Assembly: GCA_016903675.1 (NCBI GenBank)
Contig: JADQBA010000050.1
Location: 1-59,628 of the forward strand
Length of the DNA stretch: 59,628 bases
Direction: 5' to 3'
From: Stigonema ocellatum SAG 48.90 = DSM 106950
GTDB lineage: Bacteria; Cyanobacteriota; Cyanobacteriia; Cyanobacteriales; Nostocaceae
Positions within the stretch are counted from its first letter, which is position 1, and the number at the start of each line of letters is the position of its first letter. Made by a program: the position numbers and the translations under genes. This document shows positions 1 through 8,360 of the stretch, piece after piece. A model generated the notes under the pieces. It was not told the DNA's origin, made no database searches, and saw only the letters and a program-made list of their open reading frames with translations.

Positions 1-75
1 GAAATTCCATCGTACCTGCACGAATGCGCTCCCATTGATTAAATAAATCCAATATAGTTACTATATACTTGTAAG

Positions 76-492
76 TTGTATAGTGCAAGTAGTATTTTGA
101 AAAAATTTAAATCCAATAACAATGTCGTCACATCATGTAAGTATCACGTTGTCTGGACTCCCAAGTACAGACGCAGTGTTCTTAAAGATGGTGTTGACTT
201 AAGGCTTAAAGAGCAACTAAGAGCGCAAATAGCGCTCGTAAATACGGGTAGACATCATTGAGATAGAAATAATGCTATTTGCACGTTCATCTACTGATTG
301 AAGTAGACCCTCAGTTTGGTATTCATAAAGCGGTTAAGCGTTTTATTGGTGCAACATCTAGATATCTGAGACTTGAATGAGCGCAACTTAAATCAAGGCG
401 AACTACGTTGTGGACTAACTCTTACTTTGTGTCCACGGTTGGAGGCACTGGATATCGTCAAACTGTACATTCAAAACCAAAAAGAAACTTGA
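76..492 (+). pseudogene. IS200/IS605-family transposase TnpA, decayed
   Basis: Remains of a Y1 (HUH) single-strand transposase. The first part, from a TTG at 76, reads CKYHVVWTPKYRRSVL, the conserved N-terminal strand of TnpA. The frame is then lost near 230. The HUH residues (HVH followed by LLIEVDPQFGIHKAVKRF) reappear in another frame around 280-345, an in-frame TGA sits at 378-380, and a last shift leads to the helix with the catalytic tyrosine (DIVKLYIQNQ) ending at TGA 490-492. At least two frameshifts and one stop mean it cannot make an active protein. No tnpB is adjacent. The family assignment is firm because all three landmarks are present in order. Confidence 0.88.
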
Positions 493-600
493 CGGGGAAT
501 AAATTCCCGCTCGGTCTTACCCCATGCATGAATGCAGGGGCTTGCGCCCTAGGTTTTTCGGTCAATGCAAACGAGAGCGAAAAGTTAATTTTGTGTTGCT
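493..600. repeat. Possible palindromic right end of the IS200 remnant
   Basis: Just downstream of the transposase stop lie short imperfect palindromes (GGGGAATAAATTCCCG, and CCCC-ATGCATGAATGCA-GGGG), as expected for the structured ends of IS200/IS605 elements. The exact end of the element cannot be fixed from one copy. Confidence 0.35.
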
Positions 601-699
601 CATCTTCCGGTGGAATTATATCTTGATTTTACGTTACAATGAAATACTTCTGCTTAGTTTAGTAGCAAATTTTATGCTTGTATAATTATATACATAAAT

Positions 700-1179
700 A
701 TGGTTCAGTACACTCTTGCTCAAAGCCCAGAAATCATCCTCACCGTTCCTGGCAAAGATTCAGCCAAAGCCCGTGAGAAAGCAATGGATCAACTGATGAA
801 ATTGATGGAAGAGGGTGAGTTACCTACGGAACTCGAAGAGGGATTTGGTGCCCAGCAACTTATAGAAGTGAAAGAAACATCAATTGATACGACTAACGGT
901 GAGGACGCCATTACACAAGCCGTTCAGATTCTGAGCAACCTTGCTTCACTCAAATTGAAGGTTCAGGAGTCACGCGCTGAAGCATTGGAAATTCGTCAAG
1001 CAGTTGACATCCTCTTTTCAGATAACTCTGTGGCTGAGGAGGAAATTGCTCGCCTCAAGGAAGGTTTTAAAGTTCTCAAAAATTTTGCTCAAGCTAATCT
1101 GCGTTATCAGGAAGCCCGAGCAAAAGCAGAGCATGCAAGACTTGTGTTAGATCAAGCTCTCAAATCTCCAGAGGTATGA
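700..1179 (+). CDS. Conserved hypothetical coiled-coil protein (159 aa)
   Basis: I do not recognise a named family. The first 60 residues (TLAQSPEIILTVPGKDSAKAREKAMDQL...) look like a short alpha/beta module. Residues 70-155 are almost entirely charged helix (LKLKVQESRAEALEIRQAV..., EEEIARLKEGFKVLKNFAQANLRYQEARAKAEHARL), a likely coiled coil. It has no signal peptide or membrane segment and is probably cytoplasmic. It is flanked by an IS remnant upstream and by a hairpin/T-run terminator at 1269-1300 downstream, so it is monocistronic. The start at ATG 700 is the first in frame. Codon use resembles neighbouring genes, which supports a real gene. Confidence 0.7.
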   Translation: MVQYTLAQSPEIILTVPGKDSAKAREKAMDQLMKLMEEGELPTELEEGFGAQQLIEVKETSIDTTNGEDAITQAVQILSNLASLKLKVQESRAEALEIRQAVDILFSDNSVAEEEIARLKEGFKVLKNFAQANLRYQEARAKAEHARLVLDQALKSPEV

Positions 1180-1268
1180 GTCTGGCGGGATTGGATCTCC
1201 ACTCAGGACAAACCGGTTGTCTTCTACGGGCCATCGCTCAATCATATCAATTAACCCTAAAAAAAATA

Positions 1269-1300
1269 AGGGTAGGCTTTTTTGCTTACCCTGATTTTTT
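1269..1300. terminator. Bidirectional rho-independent terminator
   Basis: The stem AGGGTAGGC (1269-1277) pairs with GCTTACCCT (1284-1292) with one wobble. T6 follows on the plus strand, and on the minus strand the A-run at 1261-1266 becomes a T-run. It sits between the 159-aa gene and tRNA-Gln, which converge here, so it can end both transcripts. Confidence 0.75.
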
Positions 1301-1305
1301 TATGA

Positions 1306-1377
1306 CTGGGGCGCTAGGATTCGAACCTAGGGATGGCGGGACCAAAACCCGCTGCCTTACCACTTGGCTACGCCCCA
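1306..1377 (-). tRNA. tRNA-Gln (anticodon UUG)
   Basis: On the minus strand a complete 72-nt cloverleaf can be drawn. The acceptor stem TGGGGCG/CGCCCCA has discriminator G. The anticodon stem GCGGG/CCCGC encloses the loop TTTTGGT, with anticodon TTG at plus-strand 1343-1345. The T-arm contains GGTTCGAATCC. The 3' CCA is not encoded. The first base pair U-A and the discriminator G fit glutamine tRNA. Confidence 0.95.
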
Positions 1378-2234
1378 ACGTTTCATACTGTAGTTAGTAT
1401 AGCAGTGACTCCTAGGGTTATGTCAAGTATTTTGAAAGATTATTTAGGGAAACTGCTGGAAACATTCATTGATGTCCCACTCCCCTTGGTTGGGAGCGGA
1501 AACTCCTCGCCTGAAGCCTCCAACTATAAGTCGGGGGTGAGTAGCTGTATAAATATATCTATGCATGTCTTGGTAATTCTTAGTACTTACGCATTGACAG
1601 AAATCATCAGATGTGTATTAGGGATTTTTAGCGCCTCAACGTTTGATTTTTTAACGAATCAGAGCCATCATCACCTACCTATGGGGCGCAATGCCTTGCG
1701 CCGTTTCATTAAAACCGGAAAAATCTGCCAGCCTCATGTAGGGGCGTATTGCAATACGCCCGTACCGGGTTCTAAGCCTCGGATCTGGCGCGCTTGTTGC
1801 CCCTAACCCAAGATTTTGGGTGCAAAACTACGAAATTGGGGGCGATAATTCCTGCGGCTGGCAGATTTTTACACGTTTAGACCCTGCCCCTACAAGCCTG
1901 AAACGATCATTATCCCTTGATTCATATGATCGTCAATTTGAGAGCGTGCGTAAGTCCTACTATTTAGGAATTCAGTGCAACCGTTCTCCAGAACACTTAT
2001 CCAAGACTTACTAATAACGGACGCGATCGCTATCTTAATGATGTTGACCACCATCCAGCAACCTGCGCTTGTTGTGGGGAGAAACTGATTTATTAACGGA
2101 GCAATGAAGAGGAGTTGCTCGTTTCCAGAGATCCAAAAAGCTAACACTCAATTCACCGATAAGTAGGGGAAGCAGGGAGCAAAATTGCTCCCCTTCCCCT
2201 TTTTGTAATCTTTGAAGCCCTCTGCCTGTAAAGG
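1378..2234. other. Gene-free stretch with relics and palindromes
   Basis: No convincing gene here. Around 1478-1550 the sequence (TTGGTTGGGAGCGGAAACTC, then GTCGGGGGTGAGTAGCTGT) resembles the 3' end of cyanobacterial tnpB/omega-RNA copies, at low certainty. 1742-1761 is a perfect 20-bp palindrome, GGGCGTATTG/CAATACGCCC. At 1985-2096 an open frame ends in RYLNDVDHHPATCACCGEKLIY and may be the end of a lost gene, but it has no start codon. Confidence 0.4.
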
Positions 2235-3113
2235 TCAGACTGGAATTTCCTCTAGCTTAATAACCCCATTAGCAACTAAGTTATTTATTTTTTGAAAGGC
2301 AATGACAGCTTTTTTAGTATCAGGACCAAAAATCCCATCCCTTCCATGAGGATTTAAATCTGGTTGAGGATTGTGAAGATCATTTGCAAGTTTAGTCAGA
2401 CGTTTTTGCAGGTCATTGACTTTCACCCCAATCCGACCTTCTTGAAGAGGAATGTCTGGAACTGTTTCAGCTTTTAGCCTGTCTAGATTACCATTGAATG
2501 TGTTATAGTCCACATCTTGAGTAAATGAAGACTTTTGATCCCCAAGATACTGATGAAAAGTATGAACCTTCCAGCCGCCAAATAGTTGATTTGGCTGGTT
2601 GGGGTTGTTATTGTAGTTAGCAATCCAGAGATCGTAGCCAGCGTTACTGAAGCGCGAGGTATTACCCATTTGATGAATCCAAAAGTCAGAATTGGCGTAT
2701 ATGATTGGTTTATAGCCTGTTGTCCGCTCTACCGATTTGAGTAATGTCTCAACTAGGTCAATACTAGCCGCAGTACTTAGACTAGACCAGTGAATATCAA
2801 TATCATTGCGGTTTTTCTCAAATTCTAAATCTACAGATGGCGGCAAATCTCCCGGCTCCATATCTACTGCCTGAGCAAAAAGTCTCACTTGAGTATTCAG
2901 ATCATCTGAAGGACGGAAAAACAGGTAAGCTCCTCGAATTATGTTATTCTGCTTGAGCGCAGTCCAGTAAGTGTGAAAGTTTAAATCCATACGGACTGTG
3001 CCATAAAGCACTCGTGCATAGGCAAACTGGAAGCCTTCGGCTTTCATTTTCTGCCAATTGACTTGCTCACTAAACTCTGCAATATCGACGCCCTTGATAA
3101 ACATACGATTCAT
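2235..3113 (-). CDS. GH25 family lysozyme with peptidoglycan-binding domain
   Basis: Predicted N-acetylmuramidase cleaving the MurNAc-GlcNAc bond of peptidoglycan. Residues 6-215 form the GH25 barrel: GVDIAEFS with Asp10, the catalytic pair in SVDLEFEKN (Asp95, Glu97), and DVDYNTFNG near 200, all at family positions. Residues 222-290 (GVKVNDLQKRLTKL ... GRDGIFGPDTKKAVIAFQKINNL) are a PG_binding_1 type domain for cell-wall attachment. There is no signal peptide, so it is exported by another route or used on incoming or internal targets such as a prophage-like or developmental role. ATG 3113 is used; Met4 is an alternative. It stands alone, with repeat-rich DNA on both sides. Confidence 0.88.
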   Translation of the reverse strand: MNRMFIKGVDIAEFSEQVNWQKMKAEGFQFAYARVLYGTVRMDLNFHTYWTALKQNNIIRGAYLFFRPSDDLNTQVRLFAQAVDMEPGDLPPSVDLEFEKNRNDIDIHWSSLSTAASIDLVETLLKSVERTTGYKPIIYANSDFWIHQMGNTSRFSNAGYDLWIANYNNNPNQPNQLFGGWKVHTFHQYLGDQKSSFTQDVDYNTFNGNLDRLKAETVPDIPLQEGRIGVKVNDLQKRLTKLANDLHNPQPDLNPHGRDGIFGPDTKKAVIAFQKINNLVANGVIKLEEIPV

Positions 3114-3958
3114 CTCTTGTGTTAGATAAATGACACCCGTACAGTCTTTCGCTTTGCTTGTAACTGAATTTGAATTTGCGTAACTCTATCTCTAGCTAAA
3201 CATGTATCAAAATTAGTTTCTATTTATTTTTTCAACAGAAAATATTACGGTAATTTAACAAAACTCACAGATTGATAACATCAAGATAGAAAAATTAAGA
3301 TGTCAATCATATAGCAATCCTATTTGAGATCCGAATAAAAGGGACAAGGAGGACTTGGGGGACAAGGGAGACTTTGGAGAGGTGTTTGTAAATCCTCCAC
3401 GGATTGCTATAGATAAAGTATTTATAATTCGTATTTCGCTTTGTTGAGTGTTAGTAAAAATTGTTATAAGTAGATTAACTGATGTTTAATAATCTACTGG
3501 TTTGGATACAAGAAAAATTATTTAATTGTTGACAGCAATCATTTTTACAAGTAAAATTAAAAAAATCTAAATGCAGTCTGCCTAATCCACAACTTGCCCT
3601 TAACGCATTACTGCATAAAGGCAACCTAGGAACGGAGGAACCAAACTCGGGGCGTATCTGAAAAGAGTGCAAAGTAAAAAGTCAGGAATCAAGGATAATA
3701 ACTCCTAACTCTTAACTCCTAACTCGTATCAGAAGGATATCTCTCAGTCCTAGCCCGTCAGCTAACTTCGTCGGCATTGAGAGGAGACTGAACGAGTAGC
3801 ATTCTTAAATTAGTTGAGAATGTTCTCGACTCGTCAGTGTCCAAGGCTTGGATTTTTTCGCTTCGTTATACCTGCCTTTGACCTTGAGAAGATGACAATA
3901 TTGCCCCAACTCTATGACGTCTGAGGCAGAAAAAGTTGCCTAGAGGTGAAGTGTAACT
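3114..3958. other. Intergenic stretch upstream of the glycosyltransferase
   Basis: I see no gene. It contains one dispersed repeat (3310-3412, listed separately), a short run of 7-bp CCTAACT-type repeats near 3700-3725, and AT-rich DNA. The promoter of the lysozyme gene and that of the downstream glycosyltransferase must lie here, but no clear -35/-10 pair can be defended. Confidence 0.5.
3310..3412. repeat. Dispersed element bounded by TATAGCAATCC inverted ends
   Basis: Begins TATAGCAATCC and ends GGATTGCTATA, an imperfect terminal inverted repeat of about 11 bp. The body contains GGGACAAGG-type repeats. A related element with the same ends and a similar body lies at 25303-25378, and half-copies occur near 40506 and 42097. 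Confidence 0.65.
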
Positions 3959-5236
3959 ATGTTGATAAATCAAAAAAATCGCATCGCGCTCATTTCTGTT
4001 GACGGAGACCCTGCTGCTGAAATTGGTCAAGAAGAGGCTGGGGGTCAAAATGTCTATGTGCGTCAAGTAGGTTATGCGCTGGCGCAGCAAGGCTGGCAAG
4101 TGGATATGTTCACTCGTTACAGCAGTCCTGAACAAGCTGCTATCATTCAACATCAACCAAACTGTCGCACTATTCGGTTAAAGACTGGACCTGCTGAGTT
4201 CATTGGGCGAGACAACTTGTTTGAACATCTACCTGAATTTGTCGCCCAATTTCAGAACTTCCAGCAGGTCGAAGGATTTCAATATCCCATAGTTCATACC
4301 AACTACTGGTTGTCTTCTTGGGTTGGTATGGAGTTGAAAAAACACCAACCGCTGATTCAGGTACATACTTATCATTCTCTAGGAGCAGTCAAGTACAGAA
4401 GCATTGCTGATATTCCAGCGATCGCCAGTTTGCGATTAGCCGTTGAAAAAGCGTGTCTAGAGAGTGTTGAACGAGTGATTGCAACTAGTCCACAAGAGCA
4501 TGAACACATGCGGACTCTCGTTTCCACTCAAGGGCAAATTGAAGTGATTCCCTGTGGTACTGATATTGAGAAGTTTGGGTCAATTGAGCGTTCTGTAGCA
4601 CGCCAGGTGTTGGGAATTGCACCAGATGCCAAGATGGTTTTCTACGTCGGTCGCTTTGATCGACGCAAGGGAATTGACACACTAGTGCAAGCCATTGCCA
4701 AGTCTAGTTTGAGAGGTCAGGCAAAAGTGCAACTTGTGATTGGTGGTGGTAGCCGACCTGGTTATAGCGATGGCATTGAGCGATCGCGCATCGAAAGCAT
4801 CGTGGCGGAACTGGGGTTAGAAGATTGCACAACATTTCCAGGTCGCCTAGATGAGGTTGTTCTCCCCAAATACTACGCCGCTGCTGATGTTTGTGTAGTT
4901 CCTAGTCACTATGAACCTTTTGGTTTAGTTGCCATAGAAGCAATGGCAAGTAGAACTCCAGTCGTGGCTAGTGATGTTGGTGGGTTGCAGTTTACAGTAG
5001 TACCAGAAGTGACTGGGTTACTTGCTCCCCCCAAAAACGAAGTAGCTTTTGCCGCCGCCATTGATCGGATTCTCACCAACCCAGATTGGCGAAACCAGTT
5101 AGGTGAGGCTGGTCGGCAACGGGTAGAAATCGCCTTTAGTTGGCAAAGTGTGGCATACCGACTGACTCTACTCTATTCTCATCTGCAGGCTCAAAACACA
5201 CCCACACCTGAAAGCCAAACTGAGATTGCAGCTTGA
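3959..5236 (+). CDS. GT4 glycosyltransferase, sucrose-phosphate-synthase-like
   Basis: Retaining GT-B glycosyltransferase of 425 aa, similar in length to the minimal cyanobacterial sucrose-phosphate synthases. Near residue 27 GGQNVYVRQVG matches the sugar-nucleotide loop of SPS/sucrose synthase. HTYHSLG lies mid-protein, VFYVGRFDRRKG starts the C-terminal Rossmann domain, and the EX7E element is seen as EPFGLVAIEAMA. It probably transfers glucose from a nucleotide sugar to fructose-6-phosphate or a related acceptor, for sucrose as compatible solute or transport sugar. GAGGTG lies about 8 nt before ATG 3959. It is monocistronic, with no sucrose phosphatase gene nearby, so the acceptor is not proved. 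Confidence 0.85.
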   Translation: MLINQKNRIALISVDGDPAAEIGQEEAGGQNVYVRQVGYALAQQGWQVDMFTRYSSPEQAAIIQHQPNCRTIRLKTGPAEFIGRDNLFEHLPEFVAQFQNFQQVEGFQYPIVHTNYWLSSWVGMELKKHQPLIQVHTYHSLGAVKYRSIADIPAIASLRLAVEKACLESVERVIATSPQEHEHMRTLVSTQGQIEVIPCGTDIEKFGSIERSVARQVLGIAPDAKMVFYVGRFDRRKGIDTLVQAIAKSSLRGQAKVQLVIGGGSRPGYSDGIERSRIESIVAELGLEDCTTFPGRLDEVVLPKYYAAADVCVVPSHYEPFGLVAIEAMASRTPVVASDVGGLQFTVVPEVTGLLAPPKNEVAFAAAIDRILTNPDWRNQLGEAGRQRVEIAFSWQSVAYRLTLLYSHLQAQNTPTPESQTEIAA

Positions 5237-6045
5237 TAGAAATTGGGGTGTAGGGGGTAGGGGGTGGCTGAGTGGGAACCCCATGAGACAGCAGACACGC
5301 AAGCCGCAAGCAGAGTTGTTCAGCCAGCTTGAGGGCTAGTACCGCAAAGCGGAAGTCAAAAGTCACTCATTCAAAAGTCATCCAAAATGCTTATAGTGTA
5401 AGCTTTTCGTTGATTTGGAATGGGTGGTTTATTTACGCCGACCTGTACTAGTACCAATACTGCGTAGGTTTTGCGAAAACAAGAAACCGGGTAACTCCTG
5501 CGAAACCCGGTTTCTTGCATCTCAACTATCGTTAACCGACAAGTATTGGGGCTAGGGCGTCGGTCAAGTTTGAATTGACGGGTTGGAATTGACACCAGCA
5601 TACGGAGACACGGGGATGTCTGTAAGATAGATCCCACATTCCGCACCCAAGACTGTTACATAGTATAATTGCTTATAAAAAACATTTTTATTGTGATTAA
5701 CTATACTTTATTACTGAGATAAATGTAGTTTGCAATACTTATCACCAGTAACAAGAGTATTATATATAGCATTATTTCACATTAAAAATAAGTAAAAACC
5801 GATTGTAACAGTGGGGGTGCCGAATCAATACTGCGTAGGTTTTGCTAAAAACTCAAATGTAGAGTAGGTTGGGTTGAGGAACGAAACCCAACATTTATCG
5901 GCATTTGTTGGGTTTCCCGACGGTAAGCCCAACCTACAATTTTTCAAAACCTACGCAGTATTGGGTGCGGAATGTGGGATAGATCTCACAGTGATCGGCG
6001 TCTCCCTTTCTCCGCGTCGCCCCTACCCGTCATTTCTAGGTTGAC
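5237..6045. repeat. Nested palindromic repeat region
   Basis: Gene-free. Inner pair: CAATACTGCGTAGGTTTTG at 5826-5844 is perfectly inverted at 5945-5963 and encloses a hairpin built on GTAGGTTGGGTT and AACCCAACCTAC. Outer pair: 5625-5649 and 5962-5985 (TGGGTGCGGAATGTGGGAT) are inverted, and similarity continues outwards (ACCCGTCAATTC against ACCCGTCATTTC). A further half copy of the 19-mer is at 5455-5473 and a variant is at 22211-22229. 5479-5518 is a separate palindrome, GAAACCGGGT/AACCCGGTTTC. It looks like a non-autonomous element with others inserted in it. Confidence 0.65.
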
Positions 6046-6265
6046 AGTTTCTTAAGAGCACCCCACGGGCGGCACACCACCCTCTATGAATGGAAGAAAC
6101 ACTTCCTCCCCCCCTCCCCCCCTCCTCCCCTCCTCCCCTCCTCCTTCCCGTGTTTCTTAAGAGCGACCGACGGGCGGCACACCACCCCCTACGAATGAAA
6201 GAAACTCTTGTTCCCCCCCTCGGACACTCCCCCCCTCCCCCCCTCCTCCTCCCCGTGTTTCTTGA
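6046..6265. repeat. Two tandem ~105-bp units with C/T-rich tracts
   Basis: GTTTCTTAAGAGC followed by ACGGGCGGCACACCACC, TATGAATGGAAGAAAC, a long pyrimidine tract of CCCCCTCC type and CCCGTGTTTCTT occurs twice in tandem; a third GTTTCTTGAGAG ends the array. The open frame across it would be low-complexity Pro/Ser/Leu and is not credible as a protein. Confidence 0.7.
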
Positions 6266-6496
6266 GAGATATCGGAAATTTTTTCTTTTTCAAGTCAACA
6301 AGCAAGATTGATGAATTTTATAAAAATTTTATATATCAATTTAAACTTTTTTAAAAGTTTAAAATTTATTGAAAATACCTATCTAAAAGATTTCTTATAT
6401 TTCTAGATAGTCTTGTATAAATGAATCCAATTTGTTATATTTATCAATATTATTTTTGAGATCGCAGATAAGATTACTCACAAAGTTCTGGTTTTT

Positions 6497-6661
6497 ATGC
6501 AAATTTTAGATTTGACTTTTTCAACTTTTCAATGGTATCGTCGTTTACGAGGCGGGTCATGGTGGCAAGTCGAGATTCCCTTGTTTGATGGTTCCGAGAT
6601 TGTTTGGGTACATCACATGCCAGAATGCGAGTGCTACATTATACAAACAGAAAAATACTAG
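6497..6661 (+). CDS. Small protein, 54 aa, unknown function
   Basis: ATG 6497 to TAG 6659-6661. The product is rich in aromatic residues (STFQWYRRLRGGSWWQVEI, then DGSEIVWVHHMPECECYII). The balanced composition, the CxC near the end and a purine-rich region upstream suggest a genuine small gene rather than noise, but no family is recognised. It precedes another small gene at 6749 in the same orientation, 87 bp away, and the two could be co-transcribed. Confidence 0.45.
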   Translation: MQILDLTFSTFQWYRRLRGGSWWQVEIPLFDGSEIVWVHHMPECECYIIQTEKY

Positions 6662-6748
6662 CACCAAAAGGATCGTAGCCGGATAGGATGAAATTGAGAT
6701 ATCCGTAGTAGATTTTGAAGGCGATACCACCACACAAGGAAGTAGAAA

Positions 6749-6964
6749 ATGTCAGATAAAAATAATGTTGATGCAGTCGAAGCGGTGCTAATTTATGCAG
6801 AAGTTTTTCACGTACTTGGAACGCTCCGAGGGGAGGCTGAAAATAAATATGATGCAGCTTTCGCCCTTACAGAATCTCAAAAGATAGCAGTGGCAGCACA
6901 ATTGGCTCAGTCGATTTTGATTAGCAGGCAAATTGATTCTCTCAAACAGCCCAAACCGCAATAA
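6749..6964 (+). CDS. Small helical protein, 71 aa, unknown function
   Basis: The product is mostly helical (VDAVEAVLIYAEVFHVLGTL ... ESQKIAVAAQLAQSILISRQIDSL), with no Cys, signal peptide or membrane segment. AAGGAAGT about 12 nt upstream can serve as ribosome binding site for ATG 6749. It converges on the LysR gene, with stops 89 bp apart. Function unknown; regular coding composition makes a real gene likely. Confidence 0.55.
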   Translation: MSDKNNVDAVEAVLIYAEVFHVLGTLRGEAENKYDAAFALTESQKIAVAAQLAQSILISRQIDSLKQPKPQ

Positions 6965-7052
6965 GGTTCTTGGCAACTTTTGGTGATGATTGATATCAAG
7001 CCTATTTGATTAGTTATTATTCAGGGTTTGGGTGGAAAAAGCTTTTTAAATT

Positions 7053-8024
7053 TTAAATTTTAAATTCTGAGGGAGCGGAACTAGAATCATCAAACATAGA
7101 TAAGAGTAACATCTTTTCAAAGACTTTTGAAAGAGTAGTTTGAAAACGGTGTCGATGCTTGAGTTTCAAAAAGTGTCGCACTATTTCAGTAGTTAAACTA
7201 GAGCCGTTTCTGTTATCTATAACTTCAATTGTACGTAGAGTGTCAAGCTGTAGTTCTTTTTTTACCATCAATTCGGAAATGCCAGTTGCACCTACACCAC
7301 TCTCAACAGCGGCTTTTGTCATCTCGCCACTAGTGAATACTAAAATTGCATTCAGTTCACTAAGATTGATTCCCCAATTTTGCAAGGCTGACTCAAACCT
7401 TTGCTGTGTTCCAGATCCAGGCTCTCGCATTACCCAAGCTGTTTGAGTCAGTTCCTGGATGGTAATCTCTGCACGCTCATACCAAGGGTGAGATTTGCCT
7501 ACAACAATTTGTAAGCGATCGCTCCCGACAATTTCTTGCTCCAGAGAACTCGCAAGTGCTGGTTTAACATCTCCTTCTATCAAACCCAAATCAAATTGTC
7601 CCGTAGCTGTCCCTACACAAATCTCTTCTGTATTGGCGAGAGTACAATTAATTTTGATCCCAGGATACTGACGCTGAAAATCACTAATTTTACTAGGGAG
7701 CCAATAGTTACCAATTGTCAGGCTCGAACCTAATTTCAATTCGCCCCTTTGCAGATTGTTCAATTCCCGCAATCCCCGCTCAGATAAACTGACGTGGTCC
7801 AGAATCTTCTGTGCTTCCATTTGTAGCAACTTTCCAGCTTCAGTGATCTCGATATGGCGACCAATGCGATGGAACAGTTTCACTCCATATTCCTGCTCTA
7901 AGCTTTGAATTGCTGCACTCACAGCAGGCTGAGTAATATAGAGCATTTCCGCCGCACGGGTAAAGTGTAGATGTTCCGCCACAGCTAAAAAAATTCGTAG
8001 CTGCTCAAGGGTCATACCTGCCAT
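7053..8024 (-). CDS. LysR-family transcriptional regulator
   Basis: A 323-aa LTTR. Residues 4-63 are the winged HTH (LEQLRIFLAVAEHLHFTRAAEMLYITQPAVSAAI...), where TQPAVSAAI is the recognition helix. Residues 90-290 are the periplasmic-binding-type effector domain (GELKLGSSLTIGNYWLP ... GVGATGISE). The sequence resembles cyanobacterial CysR/RbcR-type regulators more than OxyR, but the effector cannot be read from it. It is divergent from the 2-hydroxy-acid oxidase gene across 336 bp, the usual arrangement in which an LTTR controls both itself and its target, so regulation of that oxidase is a reasonable inference. The ATG at 8024 is followed by a second Met at residue 4. Confidence 0.9.
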   Translation of the reverse strand: MAGMTLEQLRIFLAVAEHLHFTRAAEMLYITQPAVSAAIQSLEQEYGVKLFHRIGRHIEITEAGKLLQMEAQKILDHVSLSERGLRELNNLQRGELKLGSSLTIGNYWLPSKISDFQRQYPGIKINCTLANTEEICVGTATGQFDLGLIEGDVKPALASSLEQEIVGSDRLQIVVGKSHPWYERAEITIQELTQTAWVMREPGSGTQQRFESALQNWGINLSELNAILVFTSGEMTKAAVESGVGATGISELMVKKELQLDTLRTIEVIDNRNGSSLTTEIVRHFLKLKHRHRFQTTLSKVFEKMLLLSMFDDSSSAPSEFKI

Positions 8025-8360
8025 TTGAGCTATCCTTAAAACTTGGTGTCTAATTCATCATCAGTCTTATTTATCATTTTGACAAAAAAAAGTATTTAAT
8101 TCTATCATTGGCAGCGTAATCCCCCTGCATGTCTACTAAGAAATTTGCTCGCATAGGCAAGCAAGGGGAGAAAAGAAAGCAAGGATGCAGAGTGTTCTTT
8201 GCAAGGGAGAAAGAATCCCCCTGCCCCTCTACCTCCCCTGCCTCCCTACACCTCTTTCGCGCCTAATTATTAACTATACGTAATATAATACTATCAAAAA
8301 CAACGTGGGATGGCGACCTTCACCCTGACCCAAGCGCCCCTTTCTGGTAAGTATTAAGTT
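8025..8360. promoter_or_regulatory. Divergent intergenic region, LysR / hydroxy-acid oxidase
   Basis: 336 bp without genes. It must hold both promoters. The half near the LysR start is AT-rich; 8150-8260 is GC-skewed low-complexity sequence (GGGGAGAAAAGAAAGC, then CCCCTGCCCCTCTACC). No T-N11-A LysR box stands out enough to name. Confidence 0.3.

Noticed and set aside
1333..1806. 157-codon plus-strand frame over tRNA-Gln
   Set aside because: Starts inside the tRNA gene complement and continues through repeat and relic DNA.
3475..3672. 65-codon minus-strand frame upstream of the glycosyltransferase
   Set aside because: Composition is random, no start site, lies in intergenic DNA with repeats.
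5371..5646. 91-codon open frame on the minus strand
   Set aside because: It runs through the AAACCCGGTTTC palindrome and the repeat ends; the same peptide pieces appear wherever these repeats occur.
6090..6311. Open frame rich in Pro/Leu/Ser across the pyrimidine tracts
   Set aside because: It is a translation of tandem C/T repeats; low complexity, no ribosome binding site, no domain.
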